The notes under the pieces: generated by a model | The model's database searches: none | Told to the model about the DNA's origin: nothing | What the model saw: only the letters and a program-made list of their open reading frames with translations | Assembly (NCBI RefSeq): GCF_038738535.1 | Contig: NZ_CP046128.1 | Location: 3,286,001-3,350,000 of the forward strand | Source of the DNA: Bacillus pumilus | GTDB taxonomy: Bacteria > Bacillota > Bacilli > Bacillales > Bacillaceae | Length of the DNA stretch: 64,000 nucleotides | Direction: 5' to 3' | Translations under genes and position numbers: made by a program | Shown here: positions 56,279 through 64,000 of the stretch, piece after piece | How the letters are laid out: each line of letters begins with the position of its first letter | Position numbering within the stretch: position 1 is the stretch's first letter

Positions 56279-56419
56279 ATGGATACGCAAGTGAAAAGAA
56301 GAGTTGACGAAGAGTGGGTTTATTTGATTCAGGAAGCGAAAAAAATTGGACTAGGCATCGAAGAAATACAAGCTTTTTTAACATCCAACGGTGATCAGAA
56401 GATGATAAACAAACCGTAA
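56279..56419 (+). CDS. slrA: SlrA, small anti-repressor of the SinI family
   Basis: 46-aa protein with a SinI-like helical hairpin: VDEEWVYLIQEAKKIGLGIEE, then EIQAFLTSN. B. subtilis SlrA has LIQEARSIGLGIHDVRQFL at the same place. SlrA sequesters SinR and works with SlrR to shift cells towards chaining and biofilm matrix production. RBS CTGGAGG 5 nt before the ATG. The gene is easily missed because of its length. Confidence 0.82.
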   Translation: MDTQVKRRVDEEWVYLIQEAKKIGLGIEEIQAFLTSNGDQKMINKP

Positions 56420-56720
56420 ATCAACGCCGTTATCCTTTGTCTTTCAGACTGCTTTGGCTAAAAGTTCTGACTTGTCAATTGACCTTTTGAAAATCCTTTC
56501 ATGACGATACGCTACAGTAATTGAACACCCCTTCATACCAATCCCTTCCACTCATGGGGTTCTGTCTTTCTATATTAGGAGGACAGTCCGTTTCCCGTTC
56601 TTTATATGATCCCTTTATAGCCGCTATTCATGAAAATTGTCATTCTCACGTTATAAAACCAAGCTCCCCACCCATATATTAAGCATGAAAACAATGAGAA
56701 AGCAGAAAGGTGGGTAGAGC
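56420..56720 (+). other. Region between slrA and the methyltransferase gene, with a possible sigma-E/K promoter
   Basis: No gene. Near the right end CATATATTA at 56673-56681 fits the -10 of sigma-E or sigma-K promoters; TTATAAA 15 bp before it could be a sigma-E -35. If real, the downstream glycosylation genes are sporulation genes. Confidence 0.35.
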
Positions 56721-57410
56721 GTGAGTTCAGATTCCCTTTCCTATTATCACCAAAAAAAGGATCAGTATTATCATGGCGTGAACCCGGTCATTGTCAGCCG
56801 TATTCGTGAGGAATGGACGTCTTTATTGGATATCGGATGCGGCACAGGCAAACTTGGAAAAGTCCTGAAACAAAAGGGCCGGACCATTTATGGAATTGAA
56901 TCGTTTGAGGATGCAGCAAAAGAGGCTGAGCAAGAGCTAGATCATGTTCTATGCGGAAATATTGAACAGATGACTCTCCCTTACGAACATGAACACTTTG
57001 ACTGCATCATTTTCGGAGATGTCCTTGAACATTTATTGGATCCGTGGGCCGTTTTAAAGAAGGTCAAACCCTTCCTTAAAAAAGAAGGAGTCATCCTGTC
57101 ATCCATTCCGAATATCGGTCACATATCAACAGTTTTAGAATTACTAGCCGGCAGATTCACTTATACAGATGCAGGATTAATGGATCAAACACATTTACGT
57201 TTCTTCACCCTTCACGAAATTCATGCACTCTTTCATTCAGCAGGCTTTCGTATTCGCGAACTCGAAACCATTCGCGTAAAGCATCCTTCCTATGCAAGCG
57301 TGATGAGTGATTTACATGAATTACTCATGAAGCATGGCATTCGTTCAGATTTTCACGAGGCCGCTACCGCCTATCAGTATGTGGTTGAGGCGGTTCAGTT
57401 TCATGAGTAA
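56721..57410 (+). CDS. SAM-dependent methyltransferase (class I)
   Basis: 229 aa. Motif I LLDIGCGTGKLGKVL (about 34-48), the acidic loop at IYGIESFEDAA, DCIIFGDVLEHLLDPW and a post-motif SSIPNIGHI give a complete Rossmann methyltransferase of the UbiG/sugar-O-methyltransferase type. GTG start after AAAGGTGGG. It overlaps the glycosyltransferase gene by 8 nt, so it probably modifies the same glycan. Substrate unknown. Confidence 0.82.
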   Translation: MSSDSLSYYHQKKDQYYHGVNPVIVSRIREEWTSLLDIGCGTGKLGKVLKQKGRTIYGIESFEDAAKEAEQELDHVLCGNIEQMTLPYEHEHFDCIIFGDVLEHLLDPWAVLKKVKPFLKKEGVILSSIPNIGHISTVLELLAGRFTYTDAGLMDQTHLRFFTLHEIHALFHSAGFRIRELETIRVKHPSYASVMSDLHELLMKHGIRSDFHEAATAYQYVVEAVQFHE

Positions 57411-58074
57411 CCCCACCATCCTGTTTGTTTTATGTGTAAATGATGAATCGATGTTTCAGGCTTGCTTTCGGCAGCTCGCTTCACTTCCTGCTCCCCATGG
57501 ATATCATGTGGAGGTTTTGCCGATTAGACATGCATCCAGTATGACCTCTGCTTATAATGAAGCGATCACCCATCCAGCTCAGTTTAAAATTTATCTTCAT
57601 CAAGATACCTTGATTGTCAAACAGCATATGCTGCTTGAGCTGATCCCGCTTTTTTTACAGCATCCATCACTTGGGATGGTTGGGGTCATAGGTGCAGAAA
57701 GCGTGCCTGACAATGGGATTTGGTGGGAGAGTTCTCATTGCAGGGGGAAAGTCATTGAATATCGTCACGACACCTATCAGCTGCTTTCGTTTGAAAGAGG
57801 TCGTCAACAACAGGCGGAAACACAAGATTATATCAACGCTTCGGCGATTGATGGTCTTTTCATGGCGACGCAGTATGATGTGAAGTGGCGTGAGGATCTC
57901 TTTGATGGCTTTCATTTTTATGATGTTTCGCAGTCCTTTGAATTCGTCCAGCAGGGCTATGAGGTTGGAATTGCGAGGCAAGAAGAGCCTTGGTGTATCC
58001 ACAAATGCGGAGATCATTTTGATGCAGAAACATATGAAAAAGCGAGACAAACATTTCTTGCGAATTATCGGTAG
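57403..58074 (+). CDS. Glycosyltransferase-like protein (StrF-type GT2 domain)
   Basis: 223 aa. ILFVLCVNDESMFQACFRQL start, ASSMTSAYNEAITH, KIYLHQDTLIV with the H-Q-D metal/nucleotide motif, and a C-terminal FHFYDVSQSFEFVQQGYEV with EPWCIHKCG. The fold and motifs fit the glycosyltransferase family of streptomycin StrF-like proteins, often in surface or spore glycan loci. The ATG overlaps the methyltransferase stop. A frame to 57334 is not used. Confidence 0.75.
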   Translation: MSNPTILFVLCVNDESMFQACFRQLASLPAPHGYHVEVLPIRHASSMTSAYNEAITHPAQFKIYLHQDTLIVKQHMLLELIPLFLQHPSLGMVGVIGAESVPDNGIWWESSHCRGKVIEYRHDTYQLLSFERGRQQQAETQDYINASAIDGLFMATQYDVKWREDLFDGFHFYDVSQSFEFVQQGYEVGIARQEEPWCIHKCGDHFDAETYEKARQTFLANYR

Positions 58075-58077
58075 AAA

Positions 58078-58101
58078 GCACCCTTTTCGGGTGCCTTTTT
58101 T
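58078..58101 (+). terminator. Terminator after the glycosyltransferase gene
   Basis: GCACCC/GGGTGC stem, 5-nt loop, C then T6. Confidence 0.85.
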
Positions 58102-58181
58102 ATGATATACTGTCATAAACAACCAGATCGTCTCATATGCATTGGAGTACCTTGTCCCTAATTCGTACAAAGGAGGAAACA

Positions 58182-58496
58182 ATGGCAGACAAAAAAGTTC
58201 ATTATAAGAAGGTTGCCGCTTCAGAGGATTTTCGAAAACTTCTCGAGGAAAAACGCAGATTTATCGTACCGATGACGATTTTCTTTTTTCTCTTTTACTT
58301 TTCACTTCCGGTTGCTACATCCTACTTCACCTTTTTGAACACGCCGGCAATTGGCGCGATCTCATGGGCTTGGTTATTCGCCCTCACACAATTTGTCATG
58401 ACTTGGGTATTATGTGGACTTTATGCGAGAAAAGCAGCACAGTTTGACAAATATGTAAGCGCTTTAAAAACTGAATCAAGAGGTGATGACGAATGA
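58182..58496 (+). CDS. ywcB: YwcB, DUF485 membrane protein
   Basis: 104 aa with two helices (IVPMTIFFFLFYFSLPVATSYF and WAWLFALTQFVMTWVLCGLY), a DUF485 protein that accompanies monocarboxylate symporters. RBS AAAGGAGG, ATG at 58182. The stop overlaps the ywcA ATG by 4 nt. Likely an accessory subunit of YwcA. Confidence 0.9.
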   Translation: MADKKVHYKKVAASEDFRKLLEEKRRFIVPMTIFFFLFYFSLPVATSYFTFLNTPAIGAISWAWLFALTQFVMTWVLCGLYARKAAQFDKYVSALKTESRGDDE

Positions 58497-60034
58497 GCAT
58501 GACCGCTTTTATTTTATTCATAGCGATCGTAGGGCTCACATTGGTCATCACATATTTTGCTGCGAAAAAAACGAGCAATGCGAGCGATTTTTACACGGCA
58601 GGCGGAGGTTTGACTGGGTTTCAGAACGGCCTTGCCATCGCCGGGGACTATATGTCTGCCGCATCATTTTTAGGGATCGCTGGAATGATCGCGTTAAATG
58701 GATTTGACGGATTTTTCTATAGCATTGGCTTTCTAGTGGCGTATCTTGTCGTTCTTTACGTTGTGGCCGAACCGCTTCGAAATCTAGGGAAATATACGAT
58801 GGCCGATATGATTGCTGCACGATTTAAGCGTCCTGCCATTCGAGGGGTTGCCGCGTTTAACACAATCACAGTCTCTACTTTTTATATGATTGCACAGCTT
58901 GTTGGGGCAGGTGCATTAATCAAACTGCTTCTTGGCATTGATTACTGGATTGCTGTGCTGGTCGTAGGTGTCTTGATGACCATTTATGTCGTGTTTGGCG
59001 GCATGATCGCTACCAGCTGGGTACAGATCACAAAGGCTGTGCTTCTCATGCTTGGGACCCTGATTATTTCACTGCTTGTATTTGCAAAGTTTGATTTTAG
59101 TCTGCTGAAGATGTTTGAGGAGATGAAAACAGCGACCCCGCTTGGTGGGGCATTTCTTCACCCGGGAAATAAATATGATGTGCCTTTAGAGACCCTGTCT
59201 TTGAACCTTGCTTTAGTGCTTGGGACAGCAGGTTTGCCGCACATTTTGATTCGGTTTTATACGGTAAAGGATGCCATTTCTGCGCGTAAATCTGTTCTAT
59301 CCGCTACGTGGATCATCGGTATTTTTTATTTAATGACGGTTTTCCTTGGCTTCGGTGCTGCTGCCTTTGTTGGAACAGAAGCGATCACAGCAGCAGATGC
59401 AGCAGGAAATATGGCCGCTCCTCTGCTCGCACAAGCCCTTGGAGGTGATTTATTATTTGCCTTTGTTTCCGCTATTGCCTTTGCGACCATTTTGGCAGTG
59501 GTAACTGGTCTCGTCTTATCCGCAGCGTCTGCCTTTGCCCATGACTTTTATAGTCAGATCATCCGCAAAGGGAAAGCGAGTGAACGGGAACAGGTGAAGG
59601 CGGCACGCTTTGCTTCCATCGGCGTGGCCATTCTTTCCATCATTCTTGCATTATTTGCCCAATCCTTAAACGTCGCTTTTCTTGTGTCACTTGCCTTCGC
59701 CGTGGCAGCAAGTGCAAATTTACCATTGATTATCTTCACTGTCTTTTGGAAACGATTTAATTCTACGGGTGCCATTGCAGGGAGCTTAGTAGGACTGCTG
59801 AGCGCACTGATCATCGTCTCGCTCAGTCCAAGCGTCTGGGACCCATCGGGAGCAGCCATCTTTACAGGAGATCCGCTCATCCCGCTGTCGAACCCTGGAA
59901 TTATCTCGATCCCACTCGGATTCCTTGCCGCTTACTTAGGCACGATATTCTCCTCTGAAAAAGCAGATGAAGATACCTTTACGGAAATTCAAGTAAAGGC
60001 ACATACAGGCATGCATATGGATACTGATTCATAA
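58493..60034 (+). CDS. ywcA: YwcA, sodium:solute (acetate-type) symporter
   Basis: SSS-family symporter, 513 aa with 13 helices, close to ActP/MctP monocarboxylate transporters. SDFYTAGGGLTGFQNGLAIAGDYMSAASFLG carries the family's first signature (parts SDFYTAGGG and GDYMSAASFLG), and LGTAGLPHILIRFYTVKDA the second. Substrate likely acetate or a related acid. Translationally coupled to ywcB. Confidence 0.9.
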   Translation: MSMTAFILFIAIVGLTLVITYFAAKKTSNASDFYTAGGGLTGFQNGLAIAGDYMSAASFLGIAGMIALNGFDGFFYSIGFLVAYLVVLYVVAEPLRNLGKYTMADMIAARFKRPAIRGVAAFNTITVSTFYMIAQLVGAGALIKLLLGIDYWIAVLVVGVLMTIYVVFGGMIATSWVQITKAVLLMLGTLIISLLVFAKFDFSLLKMFEEMKTATPLGGAFLHPGNKYDVPLETLSLNLALVLGTAGLPHILIRFYTVKDAISARKSVLSATWIIGIFYLMTVFLGFGAAAFVGTEAITAADAAGNMAAPLLAQALGGDLLFAFVSAIAFATILAVVTGLVLSAASAFAHDFYSQIIRKGKASEREQVKAARFASIGVAILSIILALFAQSLNVAFLVSLAFAVAASANLPLIIFTVFWKRFNSTGAIAGSLVGLLSALIIVSLSPSVWDPSGAAIFTGDPLIPLSNPGIISIPLGFLAAYLGTIFSSEKADEDTFTEIQVKAHTGMHMDTDS

Positions 60035-60036
60035 GG

Positions 60037-60063
60037 AAAAGCCGGCTGCTCTGCCGGCTTTTT
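60037..60063. terminator. Terminator after ywcA
   Basis: AAAAGCCGGC/GCCGGCTTTT with a 6-nt loop; also serves the convergent gene. Confidence 0.88.
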
Positions 60064-60436
60064 AATAGCGCTGAAATAACTCTGGATTTTTCGGTACGTT
60101 TTCTAAATAAACGATCTTTCCTTTGTCGTCCAGTTCTGCAATGTCAATTCCTTCAGCTGTATAGACACGGCCATCCGAAAGTTTCCCGCAAACGGCCCAG
60201 TTCGTTTCATATTTTCCGTCTTCTCTTTTTTTCCATCCATCCCACATATGCTTGATGTCTTCATGCACGTGGAAAAATGTGTTTAAAAACTGTGTAAACG
60301 CTTGGATGCCAGGCTTCTCGGCACCATTTAAGACAATCATCACATCGTCAGAAAACAATGCCAGCAATTCATTCAGTTGCTCCTGTCCTTTTCCTGCTTC
60401 ATCGTAGCGGCGAAAATACGTATCGAGCACTTCCAT
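60062..60436 (-). CDS. NTF2/SnoaL-like protein
   Basis: 124 aa with a cone-shaped alpha+beta NTF2 fold pattern: N-terminal helix (YFRRYDEAGKGQEQLNELLALF), SDDVMIVLNG, the central helix FTQFLNTFFHVHEDIKHMW, and a C-terminal DGRVYTAEGIDIAELDDKGKI strand pair. Members include ketosteroid isomerase and polyketide cyclases; activity here is unknown. RBS AAAGGAG. An OhrR/MarR-type site overlaps its promoter region, suggesting an oxidative-stress link. Confidence 0.72.
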   Translation of the reverse strand: MEVLDTYFRRYDEAGKGQEQLNELLALFSDDVMIVLNGAEKPGIQAFTQFLNTFFHVHEDIKHMWDGWKKREDGKYETNWAVCGKLSDGRVYTAEGIDIAELDDKGKIVYLENVPKNPELFQRY

Positions 60437-60478
60437 TGTTCATTCTCCTTTATTTACCTGTCATTTCGAAAATAATCG

Positions 60479-60504
60479 AACAATTTAATTGTACACAATT
60501 GTTT
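60479..60504 (-). promoter_or_regulatory. OhrR/MarR-type operator upstream of the NTF2-like gene
   Basis: On the minus strand TACAATTAAATTGT is preceded by ACAATTGTG, an inverted-repeat pair very similar to the OhrR operator of the ohrA promoter (TACAATT-AAATTGTA). A possible -35 (TTGTGT) lies inside it. Confidence 0.5.
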
Positions 60505-60570
60505 CTCACCTGTCTATTTTCCCTGAAATCAGAAAAGACATGAATTGAGTCAATCCATGTCTCCTACAGG

Positions 60571-62050
<1,480 letters not shown>

Positions 62051-62067
62051 CCGTATCGTCCTCCCTT

Positions 62068-62955
62068 TTACTCTGCTCCCCACACATAGGATTTAGTATG
62101 CTTTAACCATTCTCTTGCCGCAAACGACAAATAGCGATCCTTTCGCCAAATGACTCCTAAATGCCACGGGATCGACGTGTTTAAGGAAATGACTTTCACC
62201 TTTTCAGGATCAAGATCACGGCAGATCCGCTCAGGCAGAAGACCAATTCCCAAGTTCTCGGCTACCATCTCACTAATGAAATCCCATTGAGACGTTTCAT
62301 AAATGACATTGGGCCGGAAGCCCGCATTCATACATTCATTCAATATCCGGCTATGCAGAACAAAATCTTCTCGAAAGAAAATAAAAGACTCTTCCTTTAA
62401 ATCAGCTAAATCAACCTTATCACGACCTGCCATCGGATGTGATGGATGCGTCACGAGCTTCATGTCTTCTTTAATAATGGTGTACGTATGAAAAATTTTA
62501 TCATTTGCAGGCAGAACAATGACACCAATATCTAACGAACCATCTTCGACCCCTTCCTCTACTTTAATAGAGCCGTGCTCCACCAATTGAAATGTGACAT
62601 CTGGATACTGCTGGCGGAATTCTCCCATGACATTCGGGAAAAAACTCGATCCAATCATCGGCGGCAGCCCGATGCGAATATGTCCTTTTTTGACATTCAT
62701 TAAATCATTTAGCTCGCTCGTTAAATTCTGAAATGATTGTGTGATTTCACTCGCCTGTGTATACATCGTTTGTCCAGCATCTGTCATTTCAACCTGCCGG
62801 CCATTTCGATAAAACAACTGCACCCCCAGCTCATCCTCGAGATTTTTGACCATCTTGGAAATGGTAGGCTGCGACACATAAAGAGATTGTGATGCTTTTG
62901 TGAAGCTTTTTAACCTCGCCACTTCTAAGAAATATGTTAAATGTCTAATGTCCAC
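62068..62955 (-). CDS. ywbI: YwbI, LysR-family regulator
   Basis: 295 aa. N-terminal winged HTH (1-60; [20 protein letters not shown]) and a LysR effector domain (about 90-290). GTG start at 62955 with GGAAGG, beginning [15 protein letters not shown] as in B. subtilis. It is divergent from ywbH-ywbG, which encode a CidA/CidB-type pair, and is likely their regulator. It also reads into thiM 17 bp downstream. Confidence 0.9.
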   Translation of the reverse strand: MDIRHLTYFLEVARLKSFTKASQSLYVSQPTISKMVKNLEDELGVQLFYRNGRQVEMTDAGQTMYTQASEITQSFQNLTSELNDLMNVKKGHIRIGLPPMIGSSFFPNVMGEFRQQYPDVTFQLVEHGSIKVEEGVEDGSLDIGVIVLPANDKIFHTYTIIKEDMKLVTHPSHPMAGRDKVDLADLKEESFIFFREDFVLHSRILNECMNAGFRPNVIYETSQWDFISEMVAENLGIGLLPERICRDLDPEKVKVISLNTSIPWHLGVIWRKDRYLSFAAREWLKHTKSYVWGAE

Positions 62956-63120
62956 ATGACTCACCCTTCCTATAGACAAAAGGAATACTAACTATTCGAT
63001 ATATGTATTTTACCTATAACTGAACGTGCTGTACACTTTAAAGTAAGCTAATCAATTGGAACGTTGTCATGTTTTTGTGAAACAGTGAACAATTTATATA
63101 GAAAAAGGAGTGAACAGAAA

Positions 63121-63504
63121 GTGAGATTGCTCAAAACGCCGCTGATTGCTGTCCTTCAGATTATGGCTTTGTTTGTTTTTGCGAAATTGATGAATGTGCT
63201 CGCGGCCTTTTTGCATTTAAGAATTCCGGGCACGATTTTAGGCATTCTGGTCATTTTCTTATTACTTCATTTTAAAATTATTCAATTAAAATGGATTGAA
63301 CTTGGCGCCGTATGGCTGCTTGGAGAACTGCTGCTATTCTTTATCCCGTCAGCAGTTGGTGTCATTGATTATGGAACATTGCTTTCTCAATCTGGCACAA
63401 GTATTGTCCTTGTCGTCTTACTTAGTACCTTTGTCGTCATGCTCTCGACTGGTATCATGACGCAAATGATTGCAAAAAGAAAGGAGCGAAAAAAGCTATG
63501 TTAG
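63121..63504 (+). CDS. ywbH: YwbH, CidA/LrgA holin-like protein
   Basis: 127 aa, four helices: LIAVLQIMALFVFAKLMNVL, IPGTILGILVIFLLLHF, LGELLLFFIPSAVGVIDYG, IVLVVLLSTFVVMLSTGIM. CidA/LrgA proteins, once seen as holins, now also tied to pyruvate uptake. GTG start at 63121 after AAAAAGGAG. It overlaps ywbG by 7 nt. The palindrome ACTTTAAAGT at 63035-63044 upstream could belong to the YwbI site. Confidence 0.9.
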   Translation: MRLLKTPLIAVLQIMALFVFAKLMNVLAAFLHLRIPGTILGILVIFLLLHFKIIQLKWIELGAVWLLGELLLFFIPSAVGVIDYGTLLSQSGTSIVLVVLLSTFVVMLSTGIMTQMIAKRKERKKLC

Positions 63505-64000
63505 TTGGCGCATTATTTCTGATCTTAACGGTTCTTTTATATCTCGGATCAAAAGCGGTGTATAAACGGCATCCGAAGGTCTATGTCTCCCCATTACTTG
63601 TAACGCCGCTTGTCCTTGTCGTCTTGCTGTTAATCGTCAACATTCCTTACGATGCATACAATCAAGGCGGTAAATGGCTCACGAATATGCTTCAGCCTGC
63701 GACTGTTGCTTTTGCCATTCCTTTATATAAGTATTTTCACATTCTGAAGAAGCATGCAGTGGAAATTATTTTGAATGTGGCTTGCGGTTCTGTCATTGCG
63801 ATCCTATCAACAGCATTTATCGCCAAGTTGTTTCATTTGGATACAGGACTTATTGAAAGTCTTGTCCCAAGGTCGGTCACAACACCAGTGGCGATGAGTG
63901 TGTCAGAAATGATTGGCGGCATGCCGTCCGTTACGGCTGTATTCGTCATTTTAACCGCACTGTTTGGGTCAATCATCGGTCCAATGGTCATTCGTTATTT
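63498..64000 (+). CDS. ywbG: YwbG, CidB/LrgB family protein (cut by window end)
   Basis: Open to the window end, 167 residues of a protein usually about 230 long. Hydrophobic throughout; LrgB signatures LQPATVAFAIPLYKYFHILKKH and LVPRSVTTPVAMSVSEMIGGMPS are present. ATG at 63498 with AAGGAG upstream, overlapping ywbH. Works with YwbH as the membrane pair. Confidence 0.9.
   Translation, partial: MLVGALFLILTVLLYLGSKAVYKRHPKVYVSPLLVTPLVLVVLLLIVNIPYDAYNQGGKWLTNMLQPATVAFAIPLYKYFHILKKHAVEIILNVACGSVIAILSTAFIAKLFHLDTGLIESLVPRSVTTPVAMSVSEMIGGMPSVTAVFVILTALFGSIIGPMVIRY

Noticed and set aside
62051..62067. TPP riboswitch before thiM-thiE
   Set aside because: Only 17 bp separate thiM from ywbI, with no room for a thi box; none seen elsewhere in the window.

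Overview
The window looks like a chromosomal segment of a Bacillus of the pumilus/safensis/altitudinis type. Gene content, order and start-codon spacing follow the Bacillus subtilis bac–sps–ywd–sac–vpr–qox–gal–ywc–thi–ywb region almost throughout, but with sequence divergence, local rearrangement and an extra islet. This placement rests on remembered B. subtilis proteins, not on a database search.

Region by region. 1-5.3 kb: tail of an MFS transporter, then the bacilysin operon bacA-bacB-bacC-bacD-bacF behind a near-perfect sigma-A promoter; bacE is missing between bacD and bacF. bacG follows in convergent orientation. 6.2-16.4 kb, minus strand: the eleven-gene spore coat/crust polysaccharide operon spsA to spsL, a legionaminic-type sugar branch (spsC-G) plus a rhamnose branch (spsI-L). 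16.5-18.8 kb: a YIP1-like membrane protein, the spore coat protein gerQ and a probable spore-coat cupin with sporulation-type upstream sites. 18.8-26.2 kb: ywdK, ywdJ, ywdI, ywdH, ung, ywdF, a sigma-B-type general stress gene, pdxK, an unknown gene and ywdA.

26.2-33.35 kb: an AT-rich accessory islet sitting between ywdA and sacA, two genes that are neighbours in B. subtilis. It carries a WYL regulator with a DJ-1/PfpI protein, a 5'-truncated rap with an apparently intact phr, a secreted protein, several small membrane proteins, a lipoprotein, and at least five broken genes (frameshifts, an in-frame stop, a NucA/NucB nuclease remnant abutting sacA). A 10-bp direct repeat lies at both ends.

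33.35-37.6 kb: sucrose operon sacT-sacP-sacA with a visible RAT antiterminator/terminator and a perfect cre site, then ywcI. 37.8-38.1 kb: a dense DnaA-box cluster between ywcI and vpr. 38-44 kb: vpr, a broken small membrane gene, ywcH, nfrA and rodA. 44.4-48.8 kb: ywcE and the cytochrome aa3 quinol oxidase qoxABCD. 49.2-55.1 kb: galK-galE-galT plus an M24-fold pseudo-peptidase, divergent from an AraC regulator with a 14-bp direct repeat in the shared control region. 55.1-60.4 kb: a small unknown gene, a GtrA-like protein, slrA (46 aa), a methyltransferase/glycosyltransferase pair, ywcB-ywcA symporter genes and an NTF2-like protein with an OhrR/MarR-type operator. 60.5-64 kb: ywbI-thiM-thiE and, divergently, ywbH-ywbG (CidA/CidB type), the last cut by the window end.

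Functionally the window joins antibiotic production, spore surface glycosylation, sugar uptake, respiration and stationary-phase regulation. The least explained stretch is the decaying islet inside the sac operon. No rRNA, tRNA, CRISPR array or intact insertion sequence was seen.
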